A DNA stretch of 64,000 nt from Gigaspora rosea (Eukaryota; Glomeromycota; Glomeromycetes; Diversisporales; Gigasporaceae): assembly GCA_003550325.1 (NCBI GenBank), contig QKWP01000435.1, forward strand, positions 165,733 to 229,732, given 5' to 3'. Shown piece after piece: positions 23,611 to 34,712 of the stretch. Positions within the stretch are counted from its first letter, which is position 1; every line of letters starts with the position of its first letter. A program made the position numbers and the translations under genes. The notes beneath the pieces were generated by a model. That model ran no database searches. It was given only the letters and a program-made list of their open reading frames with translations, and had not been told where the DNA came from.

Positions 23611-23870
23611 AATAAAAAAAATTTCATCAAATTTGATCAGGTAGTTGCAGAGATATCCTTGATCAATTTTTGTCAACAAATTTAAACGTATCTATTATAT
23701 GATACACGTTTTGAAATTCTCTAAAACTTTGATCAAAGATATCTTTGCAACCACTTAATCAAATTCGATAAAAATTTTTTTATTTGAATTCTATAGATAC
23801 ATAAAATTCAAATAAAAAAATTTTGTATCAAATTTGGTCAAGAACTTGTAGAGATATCTTTGATGAAAGA

Positions 23871-25387
23871 TTCTCTGTTTCCATAAAGTATATTATAAAG
23901 AAGCTGTGCCAAATAAAAAAAAGCTATTATGGAATAAATATTTAACCAAATAACTTGAAATTTTAGAAAGCAAAATTTTAGTCTATTCTCTATTGATTAT
24001 ATTAGTGCGCAATAATTTGTTTCATTTGAACTTGTAAAAATCTAGTCTGTGATGATGATTTTTCTGTTTTCATCAAAATTGAAAATTTTAGAAAATTCTG
24101 AGTCTGGAAGCAAATTGAAAAATTATCATAACTTCGTCAATATTAATCTGTTTTTGATGAAATTTAATTGAAGACTCTCAAATATCTATTCTATCAACTT
24201 ACTAAGTCACATTTTGGAGGTTTTATTTTGAGAAAGCGCTTCTGGAAGTATTTGAAGTTTCAGAATGCTTGCAAAAACGTATGCGTCCAAATTTATAAAA
24301 ATGTTAATATTTTCATGAGTTTTTAATATTTTTTCATGAAATTTGAGATTCTATTAGTCAGTGTTATGCGCTACAAGTCTTTTGCTCTGTATAGCTATTA
24401 ATAACTTGTTATATCTGGATCGATCATCATAGCATAACTTAACTTGTTATAATAATTCTTGCAAAATGTGGGTAAATTGCTAAAAATAAAATATAACATG
24501 TTTAAAATCTTAGAAATTTGCCAAAATATTCAATTATAACCCTTTTTAAAATTAGCTTCAATTTGCTAAAATTTAAATTTGAACCTTAGATCAAATTTGA
24601 ATCAATTTGCTAAAAAAAATATGACATATATCAGAGATGTCTGAGGTCCTGTTTTATATATGAAATTGTTGGGTTGGGTTAGAGTAGAAGTTAATACATG
24701 ATCTAATGATTATGAGAAAAAATGTACACCAATCAGCTTTAAGATTTTGCCTTCAATTTAGATGCCAGTAAAACCATACATTTATATTCCTAGTATTTTT
24801 AAGTTCTATTAGTTGATTAGCATATGAAGTTGGGGTGTGCGGTGTACTATGTAAATCAAAATTATACGTAGTGTCATAAAAAAGTCTATTATGACAGATT
24901 TTTAGATGATTGTTGATTGATAAATTAACTCATGTATTTTTACATTAAAGCTTATATATAAAGCTTATATATAAAGCTTGGTCATACTTTTTAGATGCAC
25001 CAGATACAAATTTTTTTTTACTGGAAATTTCAATATAAATCAATTCTTTTTTATTATAATTATAAAGTTATAGAATCTTATTTTTTAAATACTTATAGAA
25101 GATTTTTTTTTCTCAAACTGATTTTAATCATATGTTTTATTTTGTTTGCTAAGCAAATTTTTAAATGAACGGTAACTTTTATTTTATTAAAATAAAATTT
25201 TATTCTATAGTTTAGTTCTTCGAAATTTCCTATTAATCTTCTCAAAATTTAACTTTGAAATTATGTGCCGTCAATGTTGTGCATCTAATTAAATCCAAGA
25301 AAAATGGATATATATAAGTCGAATAAACAGCAATTTCATTTAAAAAATGCACGTCTTAAAAAATGTTAATATGGCTTGAAAAAAAGG
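23871..25387. other. Intergenic, no gene seen
   Basis: AT-rich. Near 24950-24980 there are three short tandem copies of aaagcttatatat. Words of the form caatttgctaaaa recur at 24470-24620 and at 21960-22060, but no clean repeat can be drawn. Confidence 0.4.
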
Positions 25388-25505
25388 CAATTAAAAGTAC
25401 AATTGCATCAATTGAAGGGGCATTGGAATAAATTGAAAGGGTATTGGCATCAACTAAAAAGGTATTTGTATTAATTGAAGAAGGCATTGGTATCAATTAA
25501 AAAAT
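25388..25505 (+). repeat. Degenerate minisatellite, ~26-bp unit
   Basis: About four to five units of the form aattgaaggggcattggtatc, each varied. No coding frame. Confidence 0.5.
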
Positions 25506-25553
25506 CATCTAAAGGCTCATTTCAACTAAATTTGCAGCAATTTGGGTCTGATA

Positions 25554-26050
25554 TAGTAATACGGGTTGACCCTGGCCCAATGACCGGGTCGATAGGTGGG
25601 TCGACCCTCAGCCTGCACCTTTGTGGGCTGGGCTAGTTGATATTAGAAGTATTAGAATCGATTATCTTCTAAAGCATATTTCAGGCCAGGAATTAAATAA
25701 AAATCAGCTAGTCATTTATAATAATGTAAGAGAATTGGCTTATTTAGGTGATAAACTGAATATAATCTAAGTATAAGAATATTCGGAGACTTAGACAATC
25801 AATCAACATGAAATACTAGCATGCTGGAATTTTTCTCAAGAACAAAAAGAAGAAAAATTAAATCATTCAATATCACTATAATTCGATAAAAAAAACTACC
25901 TGATGGCTTTTTACATGTTTAATATAGATAAATGTTGACTGATTCTGATCAAAAAAAATTACACTAGCAAAAGGTCAGCCTGGTCGACCGGCCTGAGTTT
26001 TTTTTTGGATCGGCCTCGGCCCGCGATTTTTTCATCGACCTGTATCACTA
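25554..26050. mobile_element. hAT-like MITE, 497 bp
   Basis: Ends tagtaatacgggttga and tcgacctgtatcacta are imperfect inverted repeats. A perfect 8-bp duplication gtctgata flanks it (25546-25553, 26051-26058). GC-richer subterminal parts (gggtcgac, ggcctcggcccgcg) occur at both ends; the interior is AT-rich. Confidence 0.85.
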
Positions 26051-26189
26051 GTCTGATATTGCTTCAAATATTTTCAATAAGAAATTTTATTTATATCAAT
26101 ATTTAATTATTTTTAACTGTATTAGCATTAGTTGTGGTAGTAAATTTTATGTATGCATAAATTAATCAATGATCGTTATAGTTATACAA

Positions 26190-26280
26190 AAATCTTAGAT
26201 AATAGATTTTTTAAATAAAAATTTGATCATAGTAAATCGATCAATATAATTTTGATCAATTAATCGATGTCACACCCTGG
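26190..26280 (+). mobile_element. 3'-end fragment of the 50910-51678 element family
   Basis: Contains gatcatagtaaatcgatcaa and ends near gtcacaccctgg, matching the right end of 50910-51678 (gatcatagtaaattgatcaa ... tgtgacacccca). No matching left end was found upstream, so it is a truncated copy. Confidence 0.5.
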
Positions 26281-26344
26281 TACAACTTTCTTTTTATTGG
26301 ACGAATATATTACAAAATTTTTAAAATAGACTGAAGTGAGTTAA

Positions 26345-27425
26345 AAAAAATTAAAAAAAAACAAAAAATAAAAAACTGAAGAAAAAAAAACAAGAAATAA
26401 ATAATAAAAAATTAAGAATTTATTTTCTATTTTTTTTTTGAAGCTTTTTACCTTTATTTTTTTTGGAACTTCTATAACACTTTCTTCTAGAATTTCAAAC
26501 TTTCGGGGTATCTTCGACTCAGACTCTATGATCTTGAGCACTATCTACAGTTAACAGTTTAAGAAGATTTAAAGCTAAATCTGATAATTTATTTTTAATT
26601 TTTGGATTTGAACCGTATTAGTACCATTATTAATAGAAAGTCCTGGATCTTGAAATGGTACCACAGATACATCATTAATTGTAGATAAGCCAGAACTTTG
26701 GTTTAAAGGTCTTGATGTTAATCTACGGGGCCTTTTAACTGCTCTTGGTATATTGGAATCAGTATCTTCTGCAATTGTGTCAATATCTGAATAATGTTCA
26801 GAAACGTTTGAAGTTGTGCTCGTGGTGCATCTTGGACTACATTAACATTAGATGTCATAAAGTCTACATTCGTAACTTCAAATATAACAAAATCCAAGGT
26901 TATACAGCTAACGAATCCAGAAACTAAAATGATCTACCCGTCGAATGCTGAAATTAGCATGTAAGTAGGAAAACTGTAGCACATTAGTAGGATAGATTAT
27001 TCTCAATTTCATATGAACATTTTTGAAATTAGTGTGTGAATTATACTGGTAGCACCCAGCTTCAAAATATGTGGATTCTCCACATTCTTTCAGTTTACAG
27101 CTAACAATAACATGAAACATACCATGTGAAACACTAATCAGTATTTCGTTAGCTTCAAACTCATAATTAGAGTCTCTGACCGCAATAACATTAGCATAAG
27201 AAACAGTAACGTGCTGTTCTAAATTTTTGATCACAAATTTGTCAGCAAACATTATGATATCACCAATTGAAAATTCGACTTGAGGTTTATTAAAAGGATA
27301 AAAATATTTCTAACGTATGATCTTAAATCATTATTAGCTAATTGATATTTAGCAAAACCATGTGCTAATGAATTAGTATTTTCTTTTGTTACAATAATAA
27401 CAATTAAAATGGTATGTGAAGGCAT
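26345..27425 (-). pseudogene. Broken multicopy-type gene of unknown function
   Basis: From the ATG at 27425 the protein begins MPSHTILIVIIVTKENTNSL. After a one-base loss near 27297 it continues in the frame of 27252-26908 (MFADKFVIKNLEQHVTVSYA). A further shift near 26925 leads to LVSGFVSCITLDFVIFEVTN, and another near 26800 to a basic region with AVKRPRRLTSRPLNQSSGL and then a stop. The middle part is rich in alternating beta-type residues (FEANEILISV, HVIVSCKLKECGE), suggestive of an OB-fold or similar small beta domain, followed by a charged, disordered tail. I believe similar proteins are repeated in Rhizophagus genomes, but this is from memory and no function is assigned. At least three frameshifts and a nonsense codon make it inactive. 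Confidence 0.55.
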
Positions 27426-27538
27426 TTTAAAAGAATTTAAAAAAATAATGAAATTCACAACGAATATGGTGAATATTACGGTCTTATATATACTAATTCA
27501 ACTTCCAATGTATTTATAACAATTACCTACCAAATATA

Positions 27539-27640
27539 CTATATTTCGCGAAATAACGGGCATGGTTGTTATTTCGAATAATGTCCAAATTAAGCCAAAA
27601 TTATTAAATTCACCCCTTCGCGTTATTTCGTGAAAATACG
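27539..27640. mobile_element. ~100-bp MITE with gcgaaataacg ends, copy 1
   Basis: Left tatttcgcgaaataacg and right cgttatttcgtgaaaata are inverted repeats. It shares taagccaaaatt and accccttcgcgttatttcg with the inverse of 31073-31187, so these are two copies in opposite orientation. No duplication of the target is clear. Confidence 0.6.
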
Positions 27641-29032
27641 GTATTTATTATTTAATCACAATGATTAAGAAATTTATTTTCTCGTCTAAATATATCATCT
27701 ATTAAGGACAAATCGAAGATAAAGTAATAAATAAGAAAATTTACACAAAAACTTTATCGTTGACTTGTAAAAATCGTCGTATCTGATCGATAGTTATGAT
27801 CTATCACCTAACTAATCGCGATCACAATCATGATCGTCTAGTTTACCATTTTAAACCTTGCTTTGTCTTTTTATCAATATGTCATTTATAATATATTAAC
27901 GATAATATCTTATTATAATAATCGATCGTCAAGCGATAATTATCATAATACCGATCAGTAAATTAAAAATTAATTATACTTAACAATCAAAAGCATAATT
28001 ACGTATTTTATTACATGATCTTCACACTGCATAATCCGCGTTACTGATACCATAATAGTCTTTAATCGCAAACGCATCAATAAAGTAATCAGACACATCC
28101 AGCCCAACATATTTCATACTCACGTGTCCATTCACTTGTTTTTTTTTCGTCTTGTGCGAAATATACAAACCTCTCAAAACAAAATCAACAGTACACCATC
28201 AAACTTCAAATAATCTTACGCTTCATTTCTCATTCTAAAACCAACATTAAAAATTTTTAAACTAAAAACAAATTCATAAAATCATCACATACACGATTCG
28301 CACAGCCCCATCATAATAAAAAGTATAAATACAACCCGTACTCCATAAAATTTTTTTGGGGGCACATGCGCGGATATATCTATCAGATCGCGCCGATCAG
28401 ATAGCTCAGATATATAAAAATGTTTTACGAAGATCTTTTCCTTTTTATCTTAAAAGGAAATGTGGCGGGTCACGAGTAGGCCACTAAACCAATAATCCAA
28501 CCGGCACATGATAAATCAGGGTAACGATCAGAAGCAGATCGCACAAAAAAGGTAACGATCCGAGGCAGATCACCGAAAAAGATTGAAGAGGGTTAATTAT
28601 TATTAATAAAATCGAATCGTGTAATTTATTTATTTATTATCCCTACCTACATACAGTACAGTACATTGTTTAACCCCTTTAATATGGTCATATGATTAAT
28701 ACCCTTACTATGTATTTATATTTTATGCGTATTTCTAATCGGGATATTATACTTACCGTAATAACATTAACGTTAAGGAGATTATCATACATTTCTTTTG
28801 ATTGGTTAACCGGACTGATAAGATTCCATACAGCATCGGTTTAAATGTTTCCCATGGTTCTTTGACTTTCAAAGGACCTATATAATGAGCTGGCCATTTC
28901 AAAGGGGTCGTCGTCTTCTCCCGTAGTCCATACGATCCAAAAAGAAGAAAACCGTTTTAGAACACGCTTTATTTTCTATTTTATTGTCGTTGTTGCTATT
29001 GCTTATTTTTTATCCAATATCCCTTTTTTAAA
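27641..29032. other. Intergenic and 5' flank of the aminopeptidase relic
   Basis: No ORF. Includes a palindrome around 28370-28420 (ctatcagatcgcgccgatcagatag), given here as two halves around cgcg, and a direct duplication with gtaacgatc then gcagatc at about 28520 and 28550. Sequence just before 29033 ends with a pyrimidine/T-rich leader, plausible as a former promoter and 5' UTR. Confidence 0.35.
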
Positions 29033-30180
29033 ATGGCTGATACCGGAAAGCATCAAGTTTTGCCTACTAAACCCACTATGACTTGACTTTAACTCCAGAT
29101 CTTAAGTCCTTTACCTTTGAAAGGGACTTAGACTGTCAGGTATATAAACTATAATTTTATCTCAGTATTAGGAAGGCTAAGCATTTGCGCATTAGATAAT
29201 AATTATGTAACTTGTATTTCAATAGTCTCGATGTTAACTCTCAATGTGATTGAAATTCAAGTCAAGTCAGCAAAGCTGTCAAATTTGTCTTTGAAGACTA
29301 ATCAAAGGTATTAAAAAATTAATAAATAATAAATTTATTTAATATATGAGCAAAGTTAATAAAACCTTGAATAAAGATAAAAAAAAAATTTTTTTTGAGG
29401 AAATTTAATTCATTTTTTTTTGTTCAAAGTTTTAAAAAATTTGGTTAGTTCCTACTAACTCATTCTCATATTTGTTACTATTTTTCACATGTTCAACGTA
29501 ATTTGCAAATGGCTTTTATTATAGCCAGAATGCTATAAATATTTCTTACGATACTCAAAATCTCTCTGACTTTTTCTGAGGAACTTCCTACCGGATCTAA
29601 AGCCGCTTTGCATCTTGAATTTACTGGAATATTAAACGATCAAATGTGTGGTTTTTATCGAAGTTCTTATGAAGACAAATACAATGTATATACTTCTTAA
29701 CTATTTTTGATCTGAAAATATATGCATTCATTTGACTATAAAATATTTCTACCAATCTTTTATTTATATATTTAGCTACGATTCAATTCTAAGCAACTGA
29801 TGCACGTCGTGTTTTTCCTTCACGGGATGAGCCTGCAATTAAGGCTACCTTCGACATTACTTTGATTATTCCATATGAATTAACTGCTTTAATTAATATG
29901 AATGTGATCTCAGAGAATCCACATTATGGTGGCAAAAAATGTGTCAAGTTTGCTACAACGTACTTATGTATAACATAAAAAATCGTGCAGAAGAATCACT
30001 TGAAAAAGCTATTTCCAATAGGCACATTTATCTCTAACATAATGAATTTACAAATTAGCATTGGAAGGCTTAAAGACGAGAGAGAAGCAGTGGATAAATA
30101 GTTGTCCTTAAAATGTTTTATAATTGATACAAGTATAAACGAAGAAACAAACCATTAAATATTTTATTAAAGAGTATTAT
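29033..30180 (+). pseudogene. M1-family aminopeptidase (APE2/puromycin-sensitive type), internally deleted
   Basis: Family role: zinc metallopeptidase that trims N-terminal residues from peptides. Exon 1 (29033-29139) starts MADTGKHQVLPTKPT and, after a small deletion causing a frameshift, continues YDLTLTPDLKSFTFE. A GT at 29140 and AG at 29224-29225 fit an 86-bp intron. Exon 2 (29226-29307) gives LTLNVIEIQVKSAKL. Exon 3 (about 29525-29690) gives EFTGILNDQMCGFYRSSYED, with a frameshift before it. Exon 4 (about 29774-29960) gives TDARRVFPSRDEPAIKATFD, the conserved TDARRxFPxxDEPxxKA motif, preceded by a stop where Glu is usual. The sequence then jumps to the C-terminus (LKDEREAVDK, stop at 30099-30101) and a 3' UTR. 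The GAMEN and HEXXH zinc region is gone. Retained introns argue against a processed copy. Confidence 0.75.
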
Positions 30181-30964
30181 TTTTCTATTTAAACTTTAAT
30201 TGCATTCTACAGCTACAGAATAATAACTTATTTATTAAATTTATATATAAAAAGCATAAACTATTACGAAAGTTACTTGCCCTTGGGAAATTTAAGTAGA
30301 AGACCTTCATCCTGATTTTTAAGATAATAATTATTATTTTTAAATTGTATCTTCTCAAATAAATGTAATTCATAAAAAAATCAATCAAATCAAATCAAAT
30401 TACGCTACTTTATAGGTCTTATTCAAAGCTTCAGTACAAAGGTAAATATTTTTTTCACAAAATCCTGAATATTTATTAAGAGTTGCAATCTTTTGGACGA
30501 CTTTATAATATAAGATTGCTCAAAATTGATTTTTATTTGCACTATCTAATCGATTCGATTTTTCAATTTTTTTAAAAAATTAATTTGCGAATTTATCATT
30601 TAGTAAAGAAATTGAGTATTATTAAATTTTGTTTTTTTTTTTTTTTTTTAGTCAGATAAAGTTTAATATTGCGTATGAGTAAAAAGAATTTTAAAAGTTG
30701 CACCAAATTCAATTTTATAAGAATTATTACGTGATTCTAGCAAATTAATTTGTTTATTACTGTATGAATCATGAAATTTAAATAAGTTTTAATAGTTGTA
30801 CAAAAAAGACACTTTGTGCATCCAAGACATATTCCAGATAATAATTTTTGACCATTAGAAAAGGGTTTCTTTTTTTTATTTTTTTATTTTTTTATTTTAT
30901 TTTATTTTATTTTTTTTTTTTAAAAAAAATATATTCTATATAAATATATATTATACATAATATA
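30181..30964. other. Intergenic, no gene seen
   Basis: AT-rich with long T runs (30633-30650) and (T)nA repeats at 30870-30930. The minus frame 30388-30185 is low complexity. Confidence 0.45.
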
Positions 30965-31072
30965 GGCCGTTCGAATTTAATTTTTTTTCGGTTAGCATCA
31001 CCCCTCCCCCTTCCCTTTGATGCCCCCGGTAAAATGAACATATAAAAAAGTAAAAATTTTAAAAAAATCGTA

Positions 31073-31187
31073 TAACTGCGAAATAACGTGAAGGGGAGTG
31101 ATTACGAATTTTGGCCTAAATTAAGCTTAATTCGAGCTGAAATTCGAAATAACTCCCTATACATTATTTCGCGGTTATGCGGCAAAT
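31073..31187. mobile_element. ~100-bp MITE with gcgaaataacg ends, copy 2
   Basis: Inverted relative of 27539-27640: ctgcgaaataacgtgaaggg at the left and ttatttcgcggttatgcgg at the right, with ttggcctaaattaagctt inside. Confidence 0.55.
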
Positions 31188-31189
31188 AT

Positions 31190-31660
31190 AAAATTAAAAA
31201 ATTATTTTAAATAAAAAAAATTATTTAATTAAAAAAAACAATTTAAAATAAAAAAAAAATTTAAATAAAAAAAAATAACTTAAAATAAAAGAAAATAATT
31301 TAAAAAATAAAATTCAAATGAATTAAAAAAAATAAATTAAATTGAATAAAAAAATATAATTTAAAATAATTTAAAATAATAAAAAATAATTTAAAAATAA
31401 AATTCAAACGAATTAAAAAAAAAAANNNNNNNNNNNNNNNNNNNNNNNNNNNNNNNNNNNNNNNNNNNNNNNNNNNNNNNNNAAATAAATAATAAAAAAA
31501 GTAAAAATAATTAAAATTAAAAAATTAAAAAATAAATTTAAAAATAAAAAAACAAAAAACAAAAAAACAAAAAATAATTTAAAAAATAAAAAAAAAGCGA
31601 AGAAAAATAAATAACAAAAAATAAAGCTAAAATTCTAGTTCCTGCTTGGCTGTCATTTCA
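31190..31660. repeat. Low-complexity A/T tract with assembly gap
   Basis: Runs of aaataaaa/ttaaaaa fill the interval. Positions 31426-31482 are 57 N, so the true length here is unknown. Confidence 0.9.
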
Positions 31661-31861
31661 TATATGTTTATTTCAATTTGCGATAAACGATTCAAGAAAA
31701 ACTGCCGAAAAAAAGCTTCCAAAGTGTTTTTTTATTCGATTGTAAACCAGTATTAATGAGTAAAAAGAAATTTAAATAAAATGTTACCTTTTACGGAAAT
31801 AACAATCAGAAACCAATTATTCGAATCGATACTTTTTTACATTAATTTTTAAACCATTCTA

Positions 31862-32157
31862 TAAGTGATTTATTTCATTCAATGAGAGACAAAATTTCAT
31901 TCAGCCAATAGGAACTTGGGAATTTAGTAAACCCCTAACAGTGATTTATTTCATTTAATGAAAGACAAAAGTTGGCATTCGGTCAATAGGAACTTGGGGA
32001 ATTAGTAAACACCAGTGATTTATTTCATTCAATGAGAGACACTATTTGCATTCTGCCAATATGAACTTGGGGGAATTAGTGAACCCAAACAGTGATTTAT
32101 TTCATTCAATGAGAGACAAATTTGCATTCTGCCAATAGGAATTAGCAAACCCCCAAA
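31862..32157 (+). repeat. Tandem repeat, four units of ~76 bp
   Basis: Units start with agtgatttatttcattcaat at about 31864, 31940, 32012 and 32091. Each continues gagagacaaa, a gcattc/gccaatagg segment, acttggg, and ttagtaaaccc. Unit-to-unit differences are mostly substitutions; the last is shortened. Confidence 0.85.
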
Positions 32158-32203
32158 ATTCCGATCTGTGTATGATGCAGATCCAATCACTGGATCACGG
32201 ATA

Positions 32204-32312
32204 CGCCTGACGCAACTCACTGGCCCGATAGTTTCGTCATTTCGTCAATGACGAAACATATGAGTTGCGCCATTTCGTCAACGGCAAAATAGCTACGTCA
32301 GGCATCTATAAC
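32204..32312. repeat. Compound hairpin
   Basis: Outer arms gatacgcctgacg and acgtcaggcatc enclose inner arms cgcaactca / tgagttgcg and gtttcgtca / tgacgaaac. No target duplication seen. It may be the remnant of a foldback element. Confidence 0.55.
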
Positions 32313-32432
32313 GTACGAACGTTCTCTTTTTGAATGAATGTATTATATAATATTTATTTATTTATTTATTTATTTTGTTCCTCTCTTTCGTAAGAGGAAT
32401 GTTAACTATTATATCAAATTTACCTGACCTAA

Positions 32433-33517
32433 GGCGAGACCAATTTAATTCGGTTGTTTACGTTACATTCCTTTCTCAAAAGAGGGGGTGGGGGAGGGAG
32501 AACGGAACATATAATATATAATACTTTAAATTTTTTTTCTCGATCGGAAATTATCGGGCTCCCCTCGCTCGTCTTTTATGTTCGTTCAATTCTCTTCGGA
32601 AAGTTTCGTAACCTTGCAATTTCTAATCTTAATTCTACCCGGCATTAAATTCTCCGGCCAAAATTACCAAAATTATTCATGTATCTCAAAAAATATTTAC
32701 TAATAGAAAGGGGTAATGTAGACTACCGAATTGAATTGGTCTCGTCTAACTAAGATATGGATAACATTAGTACATCTAAGGTATCGCCTGACTAAAATTT
32801 CGACTTAATGCATGCATGAGGATGGGGCTTAATTTTAGTCGCTACTTTAGATAGGGGCTCTTTAGATCTCTTTAGATGCAACAGTACCCTTTGTACCCGA
32901 TCTCGATCGCATGATCACGTGAGTCACCAAATTATATTTTCGTTTAACCTTTGCTGTTTTCAAATAATTATAAGTCTAGTCATTATTTGTACTCCTTTTA
33001 CTAAGTGCAAGTGCTCTTCAGAAATTACGCGACACATAGTAAGGTTTGTAACCGTAACTCGTGGTAGAAACTATAAGAATTCCAACGTGATTATTAGAAT
33101 TGCGAGCAAACTTTGTATGAGAATTTTTACAATAATTCATGATAGAAATCAAGATAATTTCGATGCAAACTCAATCTCAAAACGTATTATGTGTCGAGTA
33201 GTTTGTAACAGAATTTTTTTATAGAAACTATGATAAAAATCATGATAATTCCAACACAATAACACTCTTTTCATTGTTACCGAAATGGCATGCAAGCCGT
33301 GTATTTATATACAGTATTCGATAAAACTTTGCTAAAACATTTAAGTACAGTACCTCCATCAATGGATCCAATAAAAGAATTTGATTGGTTTATCTGATCA
33401 AATGACCAATCAGATTCTTTGTCGAATTTATTAAGTGATTTCTATAAGTAAGAGGGGAGGAGGATAAAAAGAGGGGGTAGGGGGTAACGTAAACCACCGA
33501 ATTAAATTGGTCTGGCC
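32433..33517. mobile_element. PIF/Harbinger-like repeat with two alternative right ends
   Basis: The left end at 32433 (ggcgagaccaatttaattcg) has two inverted partners: one ending at 32746 (cgaattgaattggtctcgtc) and one ending at 33517 (cgaattaaattggtctggcc). All three are bordered by TAA (32430-32432, 32747-32749, 33518-33520), which fits a 3-bp duplication. Either a 314-bp MITE or a 1085-bp element is present, or a nested pair. No coding sequence. Confidence 0.55.
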
Positions 33518-33685
33518 TAATTAGCAACTCAACTAGAATCCCTAGACAAATTTTAAATTGTGTCAATTCGTTATAATATATTTGCTACTTTAAATACTGT
33601 ATGTTCGTTTCATTCGACGCCTCTCTCCCCTTTTTCTGAGAGTCCTGAAAAGTGATGTTAACCGAAAAATTAACTTCAAACGGCC

Positions 33686-34431
33686 ATATAGATAATTAAT
33701 TGGTGGCGTAGACATAATTGTTCAATTAATTGCAATTTTTACAATGTAATAAAGAACATAATATACAGTATACAATGCGTACATAAAAAATGAAAACCAT
33801 ATAGGGTAGTATTCAATACATGCAATGCGTAAAAAATATATATAACTTATATATAAAATAAATAAAACAATAACGTATTCAGGTGCGATTAATTTCTTCA
33901 GTTCAATTTAATGCCTAAAACTTATATCTTGACAAAGTACATTGTGAAAACATCATTTGCAATTAATTACAACTGTTACATCATTAATTGAATTCAATTT
34001 TTTTAATTACAATTTTAATTGGTTTCAATTTTTCATGCGTATAATACAATTTAATTGCAATTTATTGTTCGATATCCCTACTGCAAAATGAAAAATTAAT
34101 TTACAAATGAAATCAACTTTGTGGAACCTATCATAGCTTAATTATATAATCTTAAAAGTTCTAAAATAATTGAGAAAATTTCTATTACGTCATAAATTGC
34201 ATATTCGAATTCTCAGTAAAAATTTTATGTAAATATACTTATCGTTGAGCCCCGTTGCAGCATTGCGATCAATTGCTAATAACATTAAGAATGACGCTTG
34301 AATGCACCCTAGTCTGTAAAGTTGTAATTAAAAGCCCAAAGTCCAAATTTTTCTTGGCGGCACTTAAGTGTAAGCATTTGAAGACTGCATTGATTATTAA
34401 TTTGCTTGAAAATTTTTATAGCGTTATTTCT
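33686..34431. other. Intergenic, no gene seen
   Basis: Words such as aattgcaatt and caattaattgca recur at about 33710-33740 and 33960-34070 in both orientations, hinting at a decayed inverted repeat, but no boundary can be set. The 69-codon plus frame at 34255 begins at an ATG-less position upstream and ends in AT-rich sequence; not credible. Confidence 0.3.
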
Positions 34432-34712
34432 ATTCAAAATTTATATGAATTAATATATTTGTAACCATAGGTTACAGTAGCCAGGGTCTATAACTAAGCC
34501 CAAATGTAATATAGTTAGGGTTAGAGTTGTGATTGGTTAGGGTTAGGGTTAGGGTTAAAGTCAAGATTACTACAAAATCGCGAGAGGAGCATTTTTTGTT
34601 CGTAACATAACAGGGGTTACCCTAGTAAAATCACGAGTTATTAACAATTTTATAAAATGTGGTTACAGTAACCATGGCTACAAACATATTAATTCAATTT
34701 ATATATAAATAT
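34432..34712. mobile_element. Foldback element carrying telomere-like repeats
   Basis: Arms at about 34432-34490 and 34660-34712 are inverted copies, including gaattaatatatttgtaacc and ggctacaaacatattaattc. Inside, 34533-34554 has the run ggttagggttagggttaggg, i.e. three to four TTAGGG units, with further degenerate copies from 34502. TTAGGG is the usual fungal telomere repeat, but this is an internal position bounded by foldback arms. Confidence 0.6.

Larger units (their letters stand above)
22075..23870. repeat. Tandem array of ~200-bp palindromic units
   Basis: About seven head-to-tail units, each itself an inverted repeat. Units are marked by tggatccat at about 22077, 22273, 22479, 22862, 23058 and 23236, with a decayed one near 23792. 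Each unit runs: ggatcc, A/T stretch, catcaaatttgatcaagtgg, ttgcagagatatc, ttgatcaaagttt, a centre with acgtatctgtca, then the inverse back to ggatcc. Spacing is 177-205 bp once two insertions (22620-22804 and 23266-23610) are removed. No ORF. It behaves like a small satellite of foldback units. Confidence 0.8.
30965..33685. mobile_element. PIF/Harbinger-like element, 2.7 kb, no transposase seen
   Basis: The left end ggccgttcgaatttaat and the inverse of the right end (ggccgtttgaagttaat), each followed by a cggtta-catcac segment, match over about 35 bp. ATA flanks both sides (30962-30964, 33686-33688), fitting the 3-bp duplication of PIF/Harbinger. A 253-bp relative with the same ends and a TTA duplication is at 62453-62705. 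The interior contains the sequence gap, a MITE copy, a minisatellite and the 32433-33517 repeat, so it is heavily overwritten. If the two ends belong to separate copies, the element is not one unit. Confidence 0.5.

Noticed and set aside
22075..23870. CRISPR array
   Set aside because: Units are long palindromes joined directly, with no unique spacers of even length, in a eukaryotic setting.
33600..34090. A separate hAT-like element with aattgcaatt ends
   Set aside because: The words repeat in both directions, but no consistent ends or 8-bp duplication can be drawn.
34502..34560. A true chromosome end
   Set aside because: Only a few TTAGGG units are present, they are bounded by inverted arms, and sequence continues for 30 kb on both sides.
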